NCBI GenBank assembly: GCA_964035575.1 | Contig: OZ037904.1 | Location: 310,001-374,000 of the forward strand | DNA length: 64,000 nt | From: Rhynchopus sp. YZ270_cl-10 | Lineage: Eukaryota > Euglenozoa > Diplonemea > Diplonemida > Diplonemidae | Direction of reading: 5' to 3' | Shown here: one piece after another, positions 63,809 to 64,000 of the stretch | Layout of the letters: the number at the start of each line of letters is the position of its first letter | Numbering within the stretch: position 1 is the first letter of the stretch | Program-made: the position numbers and the translations under genes | The notes under the pieces: model-generated | Told to the model about the DNA's origin: nothing | Database searches by the model: none | The model's input: only the letters and a program-made list of their open reading frames with translations

Positions 63809-64000
63809 CTACTTGCCCTTCATCTGGATCATGACGTTCTTGAACTCCTCGAAGCTGATCTCACCGTCACGGTCCTCGTCCGCCTCAGCGATCATCTCCT
63901 GCAGCACGTCGTCACCGGGGTTCTCGCCAAGAAGCTTTGCCACCTCCTTCAGGTTTGCGAAGGAGATCTTGCCAGTCTTGTCCATGTCGAAGAGCTGGAA
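63809..64000 (-). CDS. Centrin, copy 4, second exon, cut by window edge
   Basis: The stop codon is at 63811-63809 and the frame continues to the edge. Within the window it matches the second exon of copies 1-3, with a silent change (CTTGCCAGTC against CTTGCCGGTC). Exon 1 would lie beyond position 64000. Confidence 0.9.
   Translation of the reverse strand, partial: FQLFDMDKTGKISFANLKEVAKLLGENPGDDVLQEMIAEADEDRDGEISFEEFKNVMIQMKGK

Overview
This window is nuclear DNA of a microbial eukaryote. It encodes centrin, a 20S proteasome alpha subunit, ankyrin and BspA-type leucine-rich repeats and laminin-type EGF repeats, and at least six genes carry GT-AG introns. The most striking feature of the layout is that all 19 protein genes I can support lie on the minus strand. 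The introns are 44 nt to about 1.2 kb long, and ten of the 14 donors I mapped read GTAT. A one-strand gene array, flagellar-type centrin and coiled-coil genes, and two proteins that look like mitochondrial helical-repeat factors would suit a euglenozoan (for example diplonemid-like) or another flagellate. That placement is inference: no rRNA, spliced-leader gene or other lineage marker is visible.

Layout. 1-1761: ankyrin-repeat gene running off the left edge. 1762-3615: minisatellite. 3616-7269: a three-exon coiled-coil gene and a two-domain AAA ATPase. 7270-14987: a mobile-element district with at least six inverted-repeat (foldback) elements, one of which contains a decayed histone H4-like stretch. 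14988-17610: six-exon proteasome alpha-4 gene, with two large satellite arrays and a small TIR element in its introns. 17611-25551: gene-poor DNA full of short stem-loop repeats, with a hAT-like MITE and a TA-flanked MITE. 25552-31970: one four-exon gene for a 1716-residue protein with a signal peptide, many laminin-EGF repeats and seven predicted membrane helices. 32407-42978: a secreted Cys-rich protein, a coiled-coil protein, a SAM-domain protein, a type I membrane protein and two helical-repeat proteins. 44064-49718: three complete centrin genes, with a ubiquitin-like/BspA-LRR gene between copies 2 and 3. 51401-62230: a histidine-phosphatase protein, an unrecognised 1324-residue protein and a protein with four ubiquitin-like folds. 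A fourth centrin copy begins at the right edge.

The least ordinary signals are: (1) a superfamily of 30-50 nt stem-loops, always in the same orientation as the genes, with different stems but a shared loop core; (2) a head-to-tail chain of palindromic elements joined at G-tracts, including a near-perfect 1.2 kb palindrome; (3) centrin introns carrying two segments perfectly complementary to their own unusual donor; (4) the EGF/7TM receptor-like gene and the four-ubiquitin-fold gene. All exon joins were made by eye from splice-site sequence, frame and family alignment, and were not tested against transcripts.
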